34,552 nucleotides of DNA from the NCBI GenBank assembly GCA_019414465.1, contig DXLY01000001.1:1-34552 (forward strand), given 5' to 3'. A program made the translations under genes and the position numbers. A model generated the notes under the pieces. That model was not told the origin of the DNA and did not search any database. It worked only from the letters and a program-made list of their open reading frames with translations. The DNA is from Collinsella sp. (GTDB lineage: Bacteria > Actinomycetota > Coriobacteriia > Coriobacteriales > Coriobacteriaceae). Positions 31,169 through 34,552 of the stretch are shown piece by piece. Position 1 is the stretch's first letter, and every line of letters begins with the position of its first letter.

Positions 31169-31235
31169 CCGCACGAAGTGCGCAGCGAGGCTTTTTGCAT
31201 GCCCGAGGACGATTGGGGAACTAAGTCCTCGTCCC
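31119..31235. terminator. Nested inverted repeat with bidirectional terminator
   Basis: The outer arms 31119-31143 and 31211-31235 pair at 24 of 25 positions. The inner hairpin GCAAAAAGCCTCGC (31156-31169) / GCGAGGCTTTTTGC (31185-31198) is perfect, with an A run on one side and a T run on the other, and should terminate both the HAD and aldolase transcripts. Confidence 0.8.
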
Positions 31236-31272
31236 CCCCCGGGATATGTAGCGAGTCGGAGTACCCTTGCTG

Positions 31273-32130
31273 TTACTCTGCCTTGCCCACAGAGTTAAGG
31301 TTGGTCATGCGGATCTTAACCAGCTCGGTGATCTCACGCATGCCCTCCTTGGCCGGCTTCTTGGGATCGAAGCAGGCGGGGTTCTCGGCCATGTAGGCCA
31401 TGAAGCCCTTGGTGTAGGCCTGACGCAGCTCGGTGGCGTAGTTAACCTTGCAGATGCCGTTCTTCACAGCCTCGGCAACCTGCTCATCGGGCACACCGGA
31501 GGTGCCGTGCAGAACCAGCGGCACGTCGACGGCGTCGCGGATGGCCTTGACCACGGACTGCTCGATGTGCGGATCGCTCGTGTACACGCCGTGGCTGGTG
31601 CCAACGCCAATGGCCAGCGAGGTGCAGCCGGTGCGCTCGACGAACTCCTTGGCCTCGGCAGGATCGGTGTAGGGGCTCTCGCCCTCAACCGCGGGACCGT
31701 CGTCCTCCTTGCCGCCAACCTTACCGAGCTCAGCCTCGACGGGCACGCCCATGGCGCGGCCAGCATCGGCGACGGACTTGGTCAGGGCGATGTTGTCCTC
31801 GAAGGACTCGTGCGAACCGTCGATCATAACGGAGGTGTAGCCAGTGCGGAAAGCCTGCATGCAGCGGTCATAGCCATCGCCGTGATCGAGGTGCAGGGCG
31901 ACGGGCACGGAAGCGCGCTCGGCGGCAGCCTTGACCATGCCGTAGAAGTAGTCCAGGCCAGCGGTCTTAATGGTGCCCGGGGTGGTCTGCATGATGACGG
32001 GGGACTTGGTCTCCTCGGCAGCGGCCAGAACGGCCATAACAAACTCGAGGTTCTCGACGTTGAAAGCGCCAACAGCGTAGTGGCCGGCCTGAGCGTCCTT
32101 GAGCATCTTTTCGGTGGTAACAAGTGCCAT
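31273..32130 (-). CDS. Class II ketose-bisphosphate aldolase (GatY/KbaY/Fba type)
   Basis: A 285-residue zinc-dependent cytoplasmic aldolase that cleaves fructose or tagatose 1,6-bisphosphate to dihydroxyacetone phosphate and glyceraldehyde 3-phosphate. VALHLDHGDGYD carries the catalytic Asp and a zinc His; MIDGSHESFEDN, VEAELGKVGGKEDD (zinc Glu), GVGTSHGVY (zinc His) and LHGTSGVPDEQV (zinc His) follow in order; CKVNYATEL closes the phosphate site. It resembles GatY/KbaY at least as much as FbaA, so the preferred ketose is open. The start at 32130 has GAGAGGAG about 9 nt upstream; the longer open frame is not conserved-looking. It diverges from a DeoR-family regulator, a usual arrangement for carbohydrate genes under substrate control. 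Confidence 0.92.
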   Translation of the reverse strand: MALVTTEKMLKDAQAGHYAVGAFNVENLEFVMAVLAAAEETKSPVIMQTTPGTIKTAGLDYFYGMVKAAAERASVPVALHLDHGDGYDRCMQAFRTGYTSVMIDGSHESFEDNIALTKSVADAGRAMGVPVEAELGKVGGKEDDGPAVEGESPYTDPAEAKEFVERTGCTSLAIGVGTSHGVYTSDPHIEQSVVKAIRDAVDVPLVLHGTSGVPDEQVAEAVKNGICKVNYATELRQAYTKGFMAYMAENPACFDPKKPAKEGMREITELVKIRMTNLNSVGKAE

Positions 32131-32351
32131 GAGCGTTTGCTCCTCTCCCTCGCCCGCATCTGGACATCGGGCGTACGTGTCCGCAAGGCGTTTTACCTTG
32201 CGTTTTGCTGCGCTCATTGTATGAAATTCAGCGGCTTTGTATGTGCGAGATATTGAGCCCATGCAGGTCAATACAGTCATTTTTGAAAAGCAAACGGAAG
32301 GAATTGGAGCTGAGTGGGCGTGTTCGATATTGAATTTTGGGCGTTAAACGT

Positions 32352-32408
32352 CTTTCTTTTATAGAAAAAGTAAGTAATCGAAAGGCGTTTTCTTACTTAA
32401 AAAGAAAA
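32352..32408. promoter_or_regulatory. Two AT-rich dyads in the aldolase/deoR promoter region
   Basis: CTTTCTTTTATAGAAAAAG (32352-32370) and the 21-bp near-palindrome at 32388-32408 (TTTTCTT and AAGAAAA arms) lie in the divergent gap of about 300 bp. A/T-rich GAAA-type repeats are typical of DeoR-family operators, so these are likely binding sites of the adjacent regulator. Confidence 0.5.
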
Positions 32409-32465
32409 TGAACGAAAATGGACTCAACACAATTCCTGCAAATTTCAGACGATGATGGAGCGAAT

Positions 32466-33269
32466 ATGGCCCATGCAACACCCCGAGCTTTCGCCGATGA
32501 GCGTCGTGCCGCCATTATGGAGATGCTCGAACATAACGCCTCGGTGCAAGTGGCAGAAATCGCCCAAACCTTTGGCGTGTCCTCCGTCACCGCCCGCGCC
32601 GACCTGGACGCACTCGCCGAATCCGGCAAGCTGCGTCGCACGCATGGCGGCGCCGTGTCGCTCCACAAACGCCTAACTGTCTCCACGCAAGATCGCCGCA
32701 TCAACGTAAATGTCGCCGCTAAGCAGGCCATTGCCCAAATCGCCATCGGGCTCGTCAATGACGGTGACACGCTGCTCGTCGACTCGGGCACCACGGCGCT
32801 CGAGTTCGTCCGGCTCCTCGATCAGCGCGACGGCATCACCGTCATCACGGCCGACATTACCATCGCCGATTATATCGACGAGAGCATGCCCTCGGTCGAT
32901 GTCGTCATGCTGGGCGGGGCGCTGCGCAAAGGCCATCGTTATCTGTACGGACCGCTCACCATGCAAGCGCTGCAAATGGTTCACGCCGACCTTGCCGTCA
33001 TGTGCCCCGGCGCTTTTGTTCCCGGCTGCGGCTTTACCACCGACTTTCCGCAGATGGCCGAGACCAAAGCGGCAATGGTCGGTGCCGCCCGTCAAAGCGT
33101 CGCCCTCATGGACGCCAGCAAGGTCAACGGACGCGGCATGTACCGCTTTGCCGAACTGACCGATGTCAACACCATCGTGATGGACCGTGATCCCGACGAT
33201 GCCGTCACTACCTCAATCGCCGAAGCCACTGACAGCGCACGTCCAGCCCTCGTCATCGCCCGCATCTAA
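32466..33269 (+). CDS. DeoR-family transcriptional regulator of sugar metabolism
   Basis: A 267-residue soluble repressor. The N-terminal winged helix-turn-helix (RRAAIMEMLEHNASVQVAEI, then FGVSSVTARADLDALAESG) ends in the diagnostic LRRTHGGAV. The C-terminal phosphosugar-sensing domain has DGDTLLVDSGTTALEF and the final KVNGRGMYRFAELTDVNTIV. The effector is expected to be a phosphorylated sugar. The start is set at 32466 because GGAG lies 5 nt upstream; an in-frame ATG at 32418 would add 16 residues but has no ribosome site. It diverges from the class II aldolase gene and probably represses it and itself. A bidirectional hairpin follows the stop. Confidence 0.9.
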   Translation: MAHATPRAFADERRAAIMEMLEHNASVQVAEIAQTFGVSSVTARADLDALAESGKLRRTHGGAVSLHKRLTVSTQDRRINVNVAAKQAIAQIAIGLVNDGDTLLVDSGTTALEFVRLLDQRDGITVITADITIADYIDESMPSVDVVMLGGALRKGHRYLYGPLTMQALQMVHADLAVMCPGAFVPGCGFTTDFPQMAETKAAMVGAARQSVALMDASKVNGRGMYRFAELTDVNTIVMDRDPDDAVTTSIAEATDSARPALVIARI

Positions 33270-33275
33270 AAACAA

Positions 33276-33314
33276 AAACCACCACAAAGGTGCCTGTCCC
33301 CTTTGTGGTGGTTT
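33276..33314. terminator. CTGTCC-loop hairpin, bidirectional terminator
   Basis: A perfect 15-bp stem (33276-33290 / 33300-33314) with loop TGCCTGTCC. On the minus strand TTTTTGTTTTT follows. It lies between the converging deoR and flavodiiron genes. Confidence 0.8.
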
Positions 33315-33337
33315 GAGCGTTAAAAGTGAACGTATCG

Positions 33338-34498
33338 CTACTTGGAGAGCTCGTCAGCGAGGGCCTCAATCTGGGCGCGCGATGCGTCGTTGAGCGAACC
33401 CAGGACGGTCACCTTATTCTGCGTCAGCGTGATGTCTTTCATGCCCTCGAGCTCCTTGGTCATAACCTTAGCGGCGGCAGGTGCCCAGGAACCGGCCTCG
33501 ACGAGCGCCACGGTGCGGTTCTGGTAGGCATGCTCGGCGAGCGTGTGGATGAAGGTGCTCATAAACGGGAAGATCTCGCCCTGATAGGTGATGGAGGCGA
33601 GTACCAGGCGGTCGTAGCGGAACGCATCCTCAACGGCCTCGGCCATGTCGTCGCGAGCCAGGTCAAAGACGGAAACCTTCTGGCCGCGGGCCTCGAGCGC
33701 AGATGCGAGCTCCTCAACGGCAGCCTTCAGATGGCCGTACACGCTCGCATAGGCAATCGTGATGCCCTCGTCCTCGGGCTGATAGCTCGACCAGGTGTTG
33801 TAGGTGTCGAGGTAATAGCCCAGGTTCTCGGTAAGAACAGGGCCATGGAGCGGGCAGATAATCTGGATGTCCAAATCGGCGGCTTTCTTGAGCACGGCCT
33901 GCACAAACTTGCCGAACTTACCCACGATGCCAAAGTAGTAACGGCGCGCCTCGCAAGCCCAGCCCTCGGGATCCTCGATGTCGTTAGCGCCAAACTTGCC
34001 AAAGCCGTCGGCACTAAAGAGTACCTTGTCGGTAGCCTCGTAAGAGAACAGCACCTCGGGCCAGTGCACGTTGGGGGCGCCGACAAACGTTAGGCTGTGG
34101 CCACCCAGGTCGAGCACGTCGCCTTCTTTGACGACCATCTTGCGCTCCGGATAATCGGTACCAAAGTAGTTGACCATCATGCGGAAAGCGCCCATGCTGG
34201 CCACGATCTGGGCCTGGGGATAGCGCTCCATAAAGGCGGCGATGCCAGCGGAGTGATCGGGCTCCATATGGTGAACGACCAGGTAATCGGGCGTGCGACC
34301 GTCGAGCACGGTCTCGAGGTTGCCGAGCCACTCGTCGACAAATCCGCCATCGACCGAATCGGCGACAGCGATCTTCTCGCCCAAGATAACGTAGCTGTTG
34401 TATGCCATACCGTTCTCGGACACGTCGTACTGGCCCTCGAACAGGTCGATGTCATGATCGTCAACGCCAATGTAGCGGATATCCTTGGTGATCTCCAT
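33338..34498 (-). CDS. Flavodiiron protein (FprA-type O2/NO reductase)
   Basis: A 386-residue cytoplasmic flavoenzyme that reduces O2 to water, or NO to N2O, protecting anaerobes. The N-terminal metallo-beta-lactamase-like domain (1-245) has the diiron ligands: HHMEPDH (H-x-E-x-D-H), NVHWPEV (His), SADGFG (Asp) and CPLHGP (His). The C-terminal flavodoxin domain (250-386) begins IAYASVYGHLKAAV (FMN phosphate loop) and includes ASITYQGEIFPF and EAGSWAP. No rubredoxin or NADH-oxidoreductase extension is present, so electrons must come from separate partners. The start at 34498 has AGGAGG about 9 nt upstream. It stands alone, with its own promoter. Confidence 0.93.
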   Translation of the reverse strand: MEITKDIRYIGVDDHDIDLFEGQYDVSENGMAYNSYVILGEKIAVADSVDGGFVDEWLGNLETVLDGRTPDYLVVHHMEPDHSAGIAAFMERYPQAQIVASMGAFRMMVNYFGTDYPERKMVVKEGDVLDLGGHSLTFVGAPNVHWPEVLFSYEATDKVLFSADGFGKFGANDIEDPEGWACEARRYYFGIVGKFGKFVQAVLKKAADLDIQIICPLHGPVLTENLGYYLDTYNTWSSYQPEDEGITIAYASVYGHLKAAVEELASALEARGQKVSVFDLARDDMAEAVEDAFRYDRLVLASITYQGEIFPFMSTFIHTLAEHAYQNRTVALVEAGSWAPAAAKVMTKELEGMKDITLTQNKVTVLGSLNDASRAQIEALADELSK

Positions 34499-34514
34499 CA
34501 GGCAAAGCCTCCTA

Positions 34515-34541
34515 GATAGACAAATGAACCCGTCTATCATA
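34515..34541 (-). promoter_or_regulatory. Promoter -10 and dyad of the flavodiiron gene
   Basis: On the minus strand TGCTATGAT is an extended -10 (TATGAT = 34541-34536). GATAGAC (34515-34521) and GTCTATC (34532-34538) are perfect 7-bp complements 10 bp apart and overlap it, so a repressor could act here. The -35 region lies at the window edge. Confidence 0.5.
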
Positions 34542-34552
34542 GCACTCGCCTT

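Overview
The window is about 60 % GC, with strong G+C-rich Shine-Dalgarno sites and some GTG/TTG starts. It is most consistent with a gut Coriobacteriia (Collinsella-like actinobacterium). The grounds are the gene content (agmatine deiminase/putrescine carbamoyltransferase fermentation, membrane-anchored LuxR regulators, a flavodiiron protein) and the dense hairpin repeats between genes. This assignment is inferred from style and content; no rRNA or other phylogenetic marker is present.

Layout. (1) 50-4718: a MarR repressor and a two-gene heterodimeric ABC exporter, translationally coupled. (2) 5300-6331: a class I DAHP synthase on its own promoter. (3) 6844-8440: a GNAT acetyltransferase, then a decayed stretch with a protein-kinase C-lobe remnant. 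(4) 8441-10544: agmatine deiminase 1, divergent from a soluble LuxR regulator. (5) 10917-13691: a DUF4143 ATPase and a MATE exporter. (6) 13788-16724: an Amidohydro_3 hydrolase and a membrane LuxR regulator. (7) 16853-17044: a 63-residue orphan protein. (8) 17080-23248, all minus strand, in transcription order: putrescine carbamoyltransferase, antiporter, agmatine deiminase 2, second antiporter. A second membrane LuxR gene (23579-24544) diverges from it. (9) 24729-27708: a BceAB-like ABC exporter. (10) 27857-28843: a Nudix-Vsr fusion protein. (11) 29332-30950: an AraC regulator and a HAD phosphatase. (12) 31273-33269: a GatY/KbaY/Fba class II aldolase divergent from a DeoR regulator. (13) 33338-34498: a flavodiiron protein.

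How the genes work together. Regions 4 and 8 form an agmatine-to-putrescine system: uptake by antiport, deimination to N-carbamoylputrescine, and phosphorolysis to putrescine plus carbamoyl phosphate. The carbamate kinase that would harvest ATP is not in the window. A 20-bp operator-like sequence (17/20 matches) lies upstream of both the putrescine carbamoyltransferase and the amidohydrolase, and two related membrane LuxR proteins flank these genes. This suggests one regulon that also includes the amidohydrolase and MATE exporter.

The gaps between genes are unusually structured: hairpins with different stems but a shared CTGTCC loop, repeats that begin at stop codons, nested inverted repeats, and a 3 x 23-bp direct-repeat array. 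No CRISPR, rRNA, tRNA, transposase or prophage genes were seen.
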